NCBI GenBank assembly: GCA_030017835.1 | Contig: JASEGU010000001.1 | Coordinates: 88,341-152,340, forward strand | Direction: 5' to 3' | Length of the DNA stretch: 64,000 nucleotides | DNA from: Actinomycetota bacterium | Lineage (GTDB): Bacteria > Actinomycetota > Aquicultoria > UBA3085 > Oleimmundimicrobiaceae | Part shown: in pieces, positions 23,933 to 31,041 of the stretch | Layout: each line of letters begins with the position of its first letter | How positions within the stretch are numbered: position 1 is the first letter of the stretch | Translations under genes and position numbers: made by a program | Notes under the pieces: generated by a model | Seen by the model: the letters and a program-made list of their open reading frames with translations, nothing else | The model's database searches: none | Told to the model about the DNA's origin: nothing

Positions 23933-24705
23933 GTTTGAATGAAGTTCATATAACTAAGGCGATTTTGCAGGAGTTTTTGGAGTTATTCATAGACTCGACC
24001 GAGGTCGATGTGGCTCTTGTGGGAGGCGGGCCTGCCAATCTGGTTGCAGCTACCTACTTGGCAAAAAAAGGTGTTAAAACGGTGATTTTTGAGAAGAAAC
24101 TATCTCTGGGAGGCGGAATCTGGGGTGGCGGCATGATGTTTCCAAGGATAGTCGTGCAAGAGGAGGCCAGGCGGATTCTGGAGGACTTTCAGATTAAACA
24201 CATTGAGAGGGGCACGGGCTACTACCTTGCCGACGCCATCGAGACGGTCGGAAAGATGATAAGCGCAGCCTGTGATGCTGGGGTTAAGATTTTCAACCTT
24301 ATGAGCGTCGAGGACGTGATGATAAGAGAAGAAGACGAGGTAGTCGGCCTGGTTTTAAATTGGACGGCAGTCAATATGGCAAACCTGCATGTAGACCCCA
24401 TGGCTATAGCCGCCAAAGTGGTCGTAGACGGAACGGGACACGATGCCGAAGTTTGCCGGATCGTCGAAAAAAAGATCTCCGGCAAAAGGCTTAAAGTACA
24501 CGGCGAAAAACCGATGTGGGCGGATGTGGGGGAGAGGATCCTTCTCGATACCACCAAAGAGGTATATCCTGGGCTCATAGTTTCTGGAATGGCAGCCAAT
24601 GCGGTGGCAGGAGGCCACAGGATGGGGCCGATCTTCGGCGGCATGATGCTCTCTGGTGAAAAGGCCGCTCAAATTGCCCTTGAAAAGCTGGGAGTGGAGC
24701 ATTAA
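23929..24705 (+). CDS. thi4: Thi4-type thiazole synthase (sulfide-dependent type)
   Basis: This enzyme makes adenosine diphosphate thiazole from NAD and glycine. The 258-residue length, the dinucleotide motif V-G-G-G-P-A-N-L (about 31-38), G-G-G-I-W-G-G-G-M and the C-terminal G-M-A-A-N-A-V-A-G-G-H-R-M-G-P identify the Thi4 family. Yeast Thi4 gives up sulfur from a Cys just before D-P; here that position is His (H154 in N-L-H-V-D-P). That is the state of the archaeal enzymes that use free sulfide and turn over many times. It replaces the ThiG/ThiS/ThiF/ThiH route, none of which is seen here, and suggests a sulfidic anaerobic life. GTG start overlaps thiE. Confidence 0.93.
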   Translation: MSLNEVHITKAILQEFLELFIDSTEVDVALVGGGPANLVAATYLAKKGVKTVIFEKKLSLGGGIWGGGMMFPRIVVQEEARRILEDFQIKHIERGTGYYLADAIETVGKMISAACDAGVKIFNLMSVEDVMIREEDEVVGLVLNWTAVNMANLHVDPMAIAAKVVVDGTGHDAEVCRIVEKKISGKRLKVHGEKPMWADVGERILLDTTKEVYPGLIVSGMAANAVAGGHRMGPIFGGMMLSGEKAAQIALEKLGVEH

Positions 24706-25985
24706 TGACAATAATTTCACAGGTCAAAGCGGGCAATATCCCTGGCGAGGTGGCTCAAGTTGCCAAGGATGAGGGAGTTGAGCTTGACCTTTTACTCAAA
24801 AGGCTCGCCCAGGGCCGGGTGGTTATACCGAGGAATAAGGATCGAGGCCACATTAAGCCGATCGGCATCGGTGAGGGGTTAAAGACCAAAGTTAATGCCA
24901 ATATAGGTACGTCCAAAGGATATCCCTCCCTCGAGGAAGAGCTTAAAAAGCTTGAAACCGTGATCGAAGCCAAGTCGGATACGGTCATGGATCTTAGCAC
25001 CGGAGGCGATATAAACCAGATTCGAAGGGAGATCTTAAAGAGATCAACCATCCCTCTTGGCACGGTCCCCATCTACCAGGCGGCTGTATCAGCCATGGAT
25101 AAGTTTGAGACGGTTGTGGCCATGGATAAAGACCATATGTTTGAGGTCCTAAGGGAGCAGGCCAAAGATGGAGTCGACTTCTTTACCATCCATGCCGGTT
25201 TGAACCTTTCGGCCCTAGAGAGCCTGGATAAGGACAAGAGGCTGATGGACGTGGTCAGCCGCGGCGGGGTCTTTACGATCGGCTGGATGCTTCATAACGA
25301 GAAAGAGAACCCTTTCTACGAGGAGTTCGATGAGGTTTTGGCCATTGCCAAAGAATACGATGTCACCTTGAGCTTGGGAGACGGGCTCCGGCCGGGCTGC
25401 ATAGATGACGCGACGGACCGGCCCCAAATCCAAGAGCTCTTGACCCTCGGCGAGCTCGTCGACAGAGCCAGGGAGGCCGAGGTGCAAGTCATGGTGGAGG
25501 GGCCAGGTCACGTTCCTTTAGACCAGATCGCTCTAAACATACAGCTTCAAAAGGAGGTCTGCAAGGGAGCACCGTTTTATGTTCTCGGTCCTCTGGTCAC
25601 CGATATTGCTCCCGGCTATGACCATATAACCTCGGCGATAGGCGGGGCCTACGCCGCATTTTTGGGAGCGGACTATCTCTGTTACGTTACTCCCCGCGAG
25701 CATCTCGGGCTACCGACGGTCGAAGATGTTGAAGAGGGCGTGATAGCCTCCAGGATCGCAGCTCACGCAGCAGATCTGGCCAAAGGGCAACCCGGAGCTA
25801 GAGAGTGGGATAGAGAGATGGCAAAGGCGAGGAAGGCCCTCGATTGGAGGGCAGAGATCGATATCTCGATAAATCCGAAAAAGACTGCCAAATTTTATGA
25901 TGAGAGAAATCAAGAGCAGGAGGGAACCTGCACAATGTGCGGAGATTTCTGTGCCATAAAGCTCGTTGAATCGTATTTTGAATGA
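24705..25985 (+). CDS. thiC: Phosphomethylpyrimidine synthase
   Basis: ThiC is a radical SAM enzyme that rearranges aminoimidazole ribotide to HMP phosphate. The 426-residue length fits the short (non-extended) form. Core motifs include S-T-G-G-D-I, T-I-H-A-G-L, G-D-G-L-R-P-G-C, E-G-P-G-H-V-P and D-Y-L-C-Y-V-T-P. The iron-sulfur motif is C409-x2-C412-x3-C416, one residue tighter than the CX2CX4C of the E. coli enzyme. The start overlaps the Thi4 stop by one base (TAATG). The paralogue BzaF (benzimidazole synthesis) is an alternative, but the thi neighbours and TPP riboswitch favour ThiC. Confidence 0.93.
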   Translation: MTIISQVKAGNIPGEVAQVAKDEGVELDLLLKRLAQGRVVIPRNKDRGHIKPIGIGEGLKTKVNANIGTSKGYPSLEEELKKLETVIEAKSDTVMDLSTGGDINQIRREILKRSTIPLGTVPIYQAAVSAMDKFETVVAMDKDHMFEVLREQAKDGVDFFTIHAGLNLSALESLDKDKRLMDVVSRGGVFTIGWMLHNEKENPFYEEFDEVLAIAKEYDVTLSLGDGLRPGCIDDATDRPQIQELLTLGELVDRAREAEVQVMVEGPGHVPLDQIALNIQLQKEVCKGAPFYVLGPLVTDIAPGYDHITSAIGGAYAAFLGADYLCYVTPREHLGLPTVEDVEEGVIASRIAAHAADLAKGQPGAREWDREMAKARKALDWRAEIDISINPKKTAKFYDERNQEQEGTCTMCGDFCAIKLVESYFE

Positions 25986-26009
25986 GTTGGACAGGGAGGG
26001 GGAAGCGCC

Positions 26010-27002
26010 ATGTTGATCGGTGATATTGGAGAACTCGGATTTCTAGAGCGGATTTCATCAAGATTCTCGAAAGACTCTGATGACGTCATAATCTCTTTTG
26101 GAGATGACGCGGCTGTCATCGAACCCAAAAAGGATAAATATATCGCCATGACGACCGACATGCTCATCGAGGGCGTTCACTTCGATCTCTCCTTCATGTC
26201 TCCCTTCGATCTTGGACGCAAAGCCATCTTGGTCAATGTCAGCGACATCGCAGCCATGGCCGGGAATCCAGCATACGCCCTTGTTTCATTGGGTTTAACC
26301 AAGGGTTGCGACCTTGAATTCTTAAATCAGCTTTACGATGGTCTCTTTACGGCGGCCAAAGAATACGATCTCAAAATTTTGGGCGGAGATACGGTGAGCT
26401 CGCCAGGTGCTATCACGATCAACGTCACTCTTATCGGCACGGTTGAGCCCGCCCTCTTGACGCGGAGAAGCGGGGCTAAAGTTGGCGATGCGATTCTGGT
26501 GACCGGAACTTTGGGTAATTCCGCGGCCGGCCTTTTCGCCTTAAAGAATAGACTTGATTCTCCCAAGGAGATGATCCTAAGACACATTAAGCCTACCCCC
26601 AGGGTCAAAGAGGCGACTGTGGCCGCATCGGTCGGGATCAACGCCCTTGAGGACATCAGCGATGGGCTGGCCAGCGAGATAAACCACATCTCAAAAGAGA
26701 GTGGCGTTGGGGCCATTCTCTTTGAAGACCTCCTTCCCATAAGCGAAAACTTGAAAAGGTTCTCAAAGGAAAATAATCAGAATGTCATTGACTTTGCCCT
26801 ATATGGCGGGGAGGATTATGAGCTGGTCTTTACGGCTTCTTCAGACCTTGCTGATGAGATCATCGAGGACATCAAGGCGAAGACCAAGACAGATGTGAAC
26901 GTAATCGGCGAAATCGTCGAATCGGCCGAAGGCGTAAACTTGATCACAGTTAAGGGCGAGAAATTTCCCATCAAATTCGGCTACGACCACTTTAAGAAGT
27001 AG
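26010..27002 (+). CDS. thiL: Thiamine-monophosphate kinase
   Basis: ThiL phosphorylates thiamine monophosphate to TPP, the final step and the source of the riboswitch ligand. The 330-residue protein has the N-terminal G-D-D-A-A-V metal/ATP motif, T-T-D-M-L-I-E-G-V-H-F, V-N-V-S-D-I-A-A-M-A-G, G-G-D-T and V-T-G-T-L-G-N-S, all typical of the PurM/ThiL superfamily, and G-G-E-D-Y-E-L near the C-terminus. A GGGAGGGGGAAG run precedes the ATG. The stop overlaps the thiD region by one base. Confidence 0.95.
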   Translation: MLIGDIGELGFLERISSRFSKDSDDVIISFGDDAAVIEPKKDKYIAMTTDMLIEGVHFDLSFMSPFDLGRKAILVNVSDIAAMAGNPAYALVSLGLTKGCDLEFLNQLYDGLFTAAKEYDLKILGGDTVSSPGAITINVTLIGTVEPALLTRRSGAKVGDAILVTGTLGNSAAGLFALKNRLDSPKEMILRHIKPTPRVKEATVAASVGINALEDISDGLASEINHISKESGVGAILFEDLLPISENLKRFSKENNQNVIDFALYGGEDYELVFTASSDLADEIIEDIKAKTKTDVNVIGEIVESAEGVNLITVKGEKFPIKFGYDHFKK

Positions 27003-27004
27003 TG

Positions 27005-27787
27005 ATGGACGTAAAAAAGATCCTATTGATCGGAGGAACCGATCCAAGCGGCGGGGCGGGAGTTGTCCTCGACTCCTTCATAGCGGCTGAGCTTAACGCC
27101 TTTCCCTACGCGGTCGTAACTGCAGTCATAGCCCAAAGCAGCACGGGCGTTTTTGCAATCCAAAAGCTCGATACCGAAATCATAGAAGCTCAACTGGAGG
27201 CAGTCCTCTCAGAGGGCGGAATCGCCGCCGTAAAGAGCGGGGTGCTCCACTCCAAAGAGGCCATATTGGTCCTCTCAACCACCCTTGAGAGACTTTTAGA
27301 TATCCCCTTCGTCCTCGATCCCGTTCTTGTCTCATCCAGCGGAACCAAGCTTCTAAGCGAGGACGGAATCGGTTTTTTAAAAGAGCGCCTCTTCCCCAAG
27401 GCGACCATAGTCACCCCAAACCTTGAAGAAGCCGAGGCCCTTTCCAAGATAAAGATCGACTCACAAGCGGATATCAAGCGGGCGGCGGATATCATATTGG
27501 AATCTGGTCCCAAGTGGGTTCTAGTAAAAGGTGGCCATCTCGAAGGGGATTACGCCTTGGACTACCTTTTTGGCGAGCAAGACGCCGTCTTTGCCTTGCC
27601 AAGAATCGAGAGGGGAGAGGATGTTCGGGGGACCGGTTGCATTTTTGCGACCTCACTTGCGGTAAACCTCCTCAATAGGAAGGAGGTTGCTGAGGCGGTT
27701 CAACTGGCCAAAGAAAACACTTTAAATAAGATACGCTCGGCTCTGCATATCGGTCGAGGCCGCCCGCAGATTTCATTCATTCGCTAA
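27005..27787 (+). CDS. thiD: Hydroxymethylpyrimidine/phosphomethylpyrimidine kinase
   Basis: ThiD phosphorylates HMP phosphate to HMP pyrophosphate, the ThiE substrate. The ribokinase-like fold is marked by G-G-T-D-P-S-G-G-A-G at the N-terminus, V-L-D-P-V-L-V-S-S-S-G-T, T-P-N-L-E-E-A-E-A-L, K-G-G-H-L and the anion-hole D-V-R-G-T-G-C-I-F-A-T near the C-terminus. At 260 residues it is normal. ATG 27005 is chosen; an adjacent GTG 27002 overlaps the thiL stop. Last gene of the operon, closed by the terminator at 27798-27826. No C-terminal ThiE or ThiN fusion is present. Confidence 0.94.
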   Translation: MDVKKILLIGGTDPSGGAGVVLDSFIAAELNAFPYAVVTAVIAQSSTGVFAIQKLDTEIIEAQLEAVLSEGGIAAVKSGVLHSKEAILVLSTTLERLLDIPFVLDPVLVSSSGTKLLSEDGIGFLKERLFPKATIVTPNLEEAEALSKIKIDSQADIKRAADIILESGPKWVLVKGGHLEGDYALDYLFGEQDAVFALPRIERGEDVRGTGCIFATSLAVNLLNRKEVAEAVQLAKENTLNKIRSALHIGRGRPQISFIR

Positions 27788-27797
27788 GGGGCGCAAT

Positions 27798-27826
27798 AAA
27801 AAAACCGGGCAAAAACCCGGCTTTTT
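27798..27826. terminator. Bidirectional terminator between thiD and rpmB
   Basis: A 5-base-pair CCGGG / CCCGG stem (27805-27809, 27816-27820) has seven A before it and five T after it. It can therefore end the thiamine transcript on the + strand and the convergent rpmB transcript on the - strand. Confidence 0.85.
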
Positions 27827-27853
27827 AAGAGCTCTCTTTCAAAAAAAATCGAT

Positions 27854-28042
27854 CTAGGCCTTGGTTACCTTGTTAGCCTTTATGCATTTGGTGCAGACGC
27901 TGGCCTTTTTGGTCCTCTTTCCCTCTACGACATTGATGGTCTGAACGTTAGCTCTCTGGACCTTTAAGGTCTTCTTGTGTGAGTGACTCACATTCTTTCC
28001 AAAAAGCGGGCCCTTGCCGCAAACCTGACACTTCCCAGACAT
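27854..28042 (-). CDS. rpmB: 50S ribosomal protein L28
   Basis: A 62-residue ribosomal protein of the large subunit. It begins M-S-G-K-C-Q-V-C-G-K-G and ends with C-T-K-C-I-K-A-N-K, so it keeps the zinc-binding C+ form with two C-x2-C pairs. The middle S-H-S-H-K-K-T-L-K-V-Q-R-A-N is typical. ATG at 28042 follows GGGAGA; a TTG codon just upstream is in frame but less likely. It is encoded opposite to its neighbours with its own promoter. Confidence 0.96.
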   Translation of the reverse strand: MSGKCQVCGKGPLFGKNVSHSHKKTLKVQRANVQTINVVEGKRTKKASVCTKCIKANKVTKA

Positions 28043-28074
28043 CAAAATCTCCCATCCATATTTTTACCGCAAAA

Positions 28075-28103
28075 ATATTAACACTTAAAGGTTAAGGATG
28101 CAA
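28075..28103 (-). promoter_or_regulatory. rpmB promoter with extended -10
   Basis: On the minus strand TTGCAT (28103-28098), 17 bases, TAATAT (28080-28075) preceded by TGT. The extended -10 (TGTTAATAT) carries most of the support, as the -35 matches only TTG. Confidence 0.5.
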
Positions 28104-28128
28104 GAAAGCAGCCCAAGCTTAAGGCTTA

Positions 28129-28137
28129 TGCTATAAT
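28129..28137 (+). promoter_or_regulatory. Extended -10 promoter of the Asp23-fakA operon
   Basis: TGCTATAAT (28129-28137) is a perfect extended -10. No clear -35 is visible. Start near 28144, about 26 bases before the ATG of the Asp23 gene. It diverges from the rpmB promoter. Confidence 0.6.
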
Positions 28138-28169
28138 TTTTTTGAAGTTGACGATCTTGGTGGGGAAAA

Positions 28170-28520
28170 ATGGATGATGAAATTGTGCCTCTTGGAGGAA
28201 TCAGCGTCTCGAACGACGCGGTAGTGGATATGGTCCATTCGATCATTTCACAGAGCTATGGGGCGGACGGGACGTCGCCTTTAAGGTGGTTTAAGGGGTT
28301 CTTTGGGATGCTCAACACCGACTTCTTTAAAAAGGGGATCCGAGCTAAAACCGTTGGATCCAAAGTGATCATCGATCTTGACCTCGTCATTGAAGAGGGA
28401 GTCAACCCTTCAGAGGTGGCAAGCGCCCTTGCAGATCGGATCGAATATGAGCTTGATAAGTATTTGAGCGTTGACGTCGGCGAGGTAAACATCCACCTCA
28501 AAGATATATCAAGAGACTGA
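28170..28520 (+). CDS. Asp23/Gls24 family envelope stress response protein
   Basis: A 116-residue Asp23 (DUF322) protein. It shows I-S-V-S-N-D-A-V-V-D-M-V at the N-terminus, V-I-I-D-L-D-L-V-I-E-E-G-V-N in the middle and V-G-E-V-N-I-H-L-K-D-I at the end, the classic pattern. In many bacteria this small protein is encoded just before the DAK-type FakA, as here (11 bases apart). It is thought to act at the membrane in envelope homeostasis. No membrane segment is present. Confidence 0.9.
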   Translation: MDDEIVPLGGISVSNDAVVDMVHSIISQSYGADGTSPLRWFKGFFGMLNTDFFKKGIRAKTVGSKVIIDLDLVIEEGVNPSEVASALADRIEYELDKYLSVDVGEVNIHLKDISRD

Positions 28521-28531
28521 TTTGGAGCCCA

Positions 28532-30055
28532 ATGGCAAATAGCAAAGAGGCGACCATTTTGCAGATCGTGGAAGCGGCCTTAAACGCTCTAAGGTGCCAC
28601 GAAGAAGAGGTAAACCTCTTAAACGTCTATCCCGTGCCCGATGGAGATACTGGCAGCAACATGGTCCACACCATGGAATCGGTTTATGAGGGACTTCTCG
28701 TCCTAAAAGAGACCGACAAGGGAGCGGCCTACAAGACCATGATCGAGGCCTCTCTAATGGGGGGCAGGGGCAACTCCGGTGTTATATTATCCCAAATAAT
28801 CAAAGGTTTTTGTGAGGTTCTGGCCGACTCGGAACACCTAGATTCCGCCCTCATCTCAAGGGCCCTTGAGAATTCATCCAAGGTGGCGTTCAAAGCGATA
28901 AAGAAGCCTGCCGAGGGAACCATTTTGACCGTAATCAAGGACATGGCCAAGGCATCTCGCAACCACAAAGGCGATGATATCAATTCGTTCCTCGATTTCA
29001 TAATTGAAGCGGGCCGCAGGTCGGTTGCCAGAGGACCAGAACTTTTGCCCGTCCTGAAGGAAGCAGGCGTCGTCGACGCCGGAGGATGGGGCCTTTTGGT
29101 CATGGCAAGCGCGGTCAGCTCTTTCGTAAAAGGTGAGACCGAGCACGAAGAGCTGATAGGGCGAAGGCTTCCCAAGAGTACGGCCATAGAGACCTCGCTG
29201 ACCTTTACCTACTGCACCGAGCTCATAGTCGAATCCGAGGGGCTGGACGCTTCCGAGCTCGAAGATGTTTTGGCGGGTCTTGGCGACTCCCTGCTTGTGG
29301 TCGGAAGAGAGGGACTCGCTCACGTTCATATCCATACCGATTGCCCCGGCGACGTCTTAAATATCGCCACAAGTGCCGGGACGCTTCTAGAAGTTAAGAT
29401 AAACAATATGGCGAGCGAGGTGAAGGATAGAGCAGACCTCCATGGGCCTGAAGCGGGCGAAATCGGGATAGTTGCCATCTCCAGCGGAGAGGGGATAAAG
29501 AAGATACTGATGAGTCTTGGCGCTCTTTGCGTTATAAGCGGCGGCCAGACCATGAACGTCAGCGTCAAGGATATTCTGGCCGCCGCTAAAGATTTGAATA
29601 ACTCTGCCATCATCATCTTGCCAGGCAATAAGAACATAATTTTGGCAGCCGAAAGGGCCGCTGACATGTGTGAAAAAGAGGCGGGGGTGGTTCCAACAAA
29701 ATCTGCTATCGAGTCATTTTCAGCCCTGCTCTCATTCGATCCCAATCTAAGCCTCAAGGAGAATCTTGCCATGATGACCGATTCCATCTTAGACGTTAGA
29801 ACGGGAGAGTTGACGCGGGCGGTCAGGGAGGCCAAGACGACAGCATGTCTTGTAAAGAAGGGCAATTTCTTGGGTCTGATAGATCAAGAGATCTCTGTGG
29901 TCGGTTCCTCATTCTTGAAGACGGCGCTCGCACTGATCGATGAAATGGTTGATGAGGATAGCGAGAGCATGATCATTCTTTTCGGCCAAGATATAAAGGA
30001 GAAGGAGAGAAAGGTCCTTATAAGAGAGGCGTCAAAGAGGTATAAATCTTTATAG
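28532..30055 (+). CDS. fakA: Fatty acid kinase catalytic subunit FakA (DAK2/YloV family)
   Basis: FakA phosphorylates fatty acids held by FakB, giving acyl phosphate for phospholipid synthesis. The N-terminal DhaL domain (about 1-200) has N-V-Y-P-V-P-D-G-D-T-G-S-N-M with metal-binding Asp at 37 and 39, G-G-R-G-N-S-G-V-I-L-S-Q and G-V-V-D-A-G-G-W-G. The middle and C-terminal parts (H-I-H-T-D-C-P-G-D-V, S-G-G-Q-T-M-N-V) match the FakA FakB-docking region. At 507 residues it is slightly short of the usual 540-550. The degV/fakB gene follows 75 bases downstream. Confidence 0.92.
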   Translation: MANSKEATILQIVEAALNALRCHEEEVNLLNVYPVPDGDTGSNMVHTMESVYEGLLVLKETDKGAAYKTMIEASLMGGRGNSGVILSQIIKGFCEVLADSEHLDSALISRALENSSKVAFKAIKKPAEGTILTVIKDMAKASRNHKGDDINSFLDFIIEAGRRSVARGPELLPVLKEAGVVDAGGWGLLVMASAVSSFVKGETEHEELIGRRLPKSTAIETSLTFTYCTELIVESEGLDASELEDVLAGLGDSLLVVGREGLAHVHIHTDCPGDVLNIATSAGTLLEVKINNMASEVKDRADLHGPEAGEIGIVAISSGEGIKKILMSLGALCVISGGQTMNVSVKDILAAAKDLNNSAIIILPGNKNIILAAERAADMCEKEAGVVPTKSAIESFSALLSFDPNLSLKENLAMMTDSILDVRTGELTRAVREAKTTACLVKKGNFLGLIDQEISVVGSSFLKTALALIDEMVDEDSESMIILFGQDIKEKERKVLIREASKRYKSL

Positions 30056-30130
30056 ATCGAATCGCATGATGGCGGTCAACCGCTATATCACCTTATAGTC
30101 GGAGTCGAGTGAAGCTAAAAGGAGGTCTTT

Positions 30131-30985
30131 ATGGATCAGATTGCCATAGTTACCGATAGCACGGCCGACCTGGGCGAGGGTTATTACCTGGAGCATAACG
30201 TGACGATGGTTCCTCTTTCGGTCCGTTTTGAGAAGGAGTTCTATAAGGACTGGGTGGAAATGGGTCCGGAAGCCTTTTATGCAAAGCTTAAGGCCTCTGA
30301 GGTAATTCCAAAGACCTCTCAACCGACGGTGGCGGAGTTTGAAAAGGTCTTTAAGGAGCTCTCCAAAAATCACGATCGCATCATCTCCATCCATATCTCT
30401 GGAGCCTTAAGCGGGACCACTCAATCGGCTCAAATAGCCGCTGAAAGCGCGCCCGCCCAGGTCTCGGTCATAGATGGCCGCCAAGGGTCGCTCGCCACTG
30501 GACTTCTGGTTGATATCGCTGTCAGGGCGAGAGATGACGGCAAGTGTGCAGATGAGATAGTAGAAATGCTCAAACGCGCGGCGGCTGGCATAACCATACT
30601 TTTCATGGTCGATACCCTAAAATACCTCCATCTCGGCGGCCGGATAGGAAAGGCGAACGCCCTGGCCGGAAGCCTCTTGAATATCAAACCCATTCTGACC
30701 CTAGAGGATGGCGTTGTGACTCCCTTCAAGAAGATGAAGGGAGCAAAGAAGGCTATGGTTGAGATGGTAAGTGAGCTAAAGTCCCAGATAGATCAGCTGA
30801 GACCATACTATCTCATGCTGGCCGACGCCGACGCCTTTGAAAACATCTCATACTTGAAGGGACTCATCGAGTCCGAAAAATTAAGACCAAGCCGCTTCAT
30901 AGAAGGCAAAATAGGTCCGGTTATAGGGACATACGTTGGGCCCGGAGCGGTCGCTCTCGTTTTCTATCAGGAGCCCCAATCATAG
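30131..30985 (+). CDS. fakB: DegV family fatty-acid-binding protein FakB
   Basis: DegV/FakB proteins hold a single fatty acid and present its carboxylate to FakA. The 284-residue protein has V-T-D-S-T-A-D-L near the start, K-T-S-Q-P-T, H-I-S-G-A-L-S-G-T and L-H-L-G-G-R-I-G-K, which line the carboxylate site, and V-G-P-V-I-G-T-Y-V-G-P-G-A at the end. AAAAGGAGG precedes the ATG. Adjacent fakA, and plsX further along (35549), fit a complete exogenous fatty acid route. Chain preference cannot be read from sequence. Confidence 0.93.
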   Translation: MDQIAIVTDSTADLGEGYYLEHNVTMVPLSVRFEKEFYKDWVEMGPEAFYAKLKASEVIPKTSQPTVAEFEKVFKELSKNHDRIISIHISGALSGTTQSAQIAAESAPAQVSVIDGRQGSLATGLLVDIAVRARDDGKCADEIVEMLKRAAAGITILFMVDTLKYLHLGGRIGKANALAGSLLNIKPILTLEDGVVTPFKKMKGAKKAMVEMVSELKSQIDQLRPYYLMLADADAFENISYLKGLIESEKLRPSRFIEGKIGPVIGTYVGPGAVALVFYQEPQS

Positions 30986-31041
30986 ATGAGTGGGATTTGC
31001 ATCAATTATTTTGCTCAACTTTTTAAACCTAAAGATTCAAG

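Noticed and set aside
24705-25985. BzaF (hydroxybenzimidazole synthase) instead of ThiC
   Set aside because: The gene sits in a TPP-riboswitch-controlled operon with thiE, thi4, thiL and thiD.
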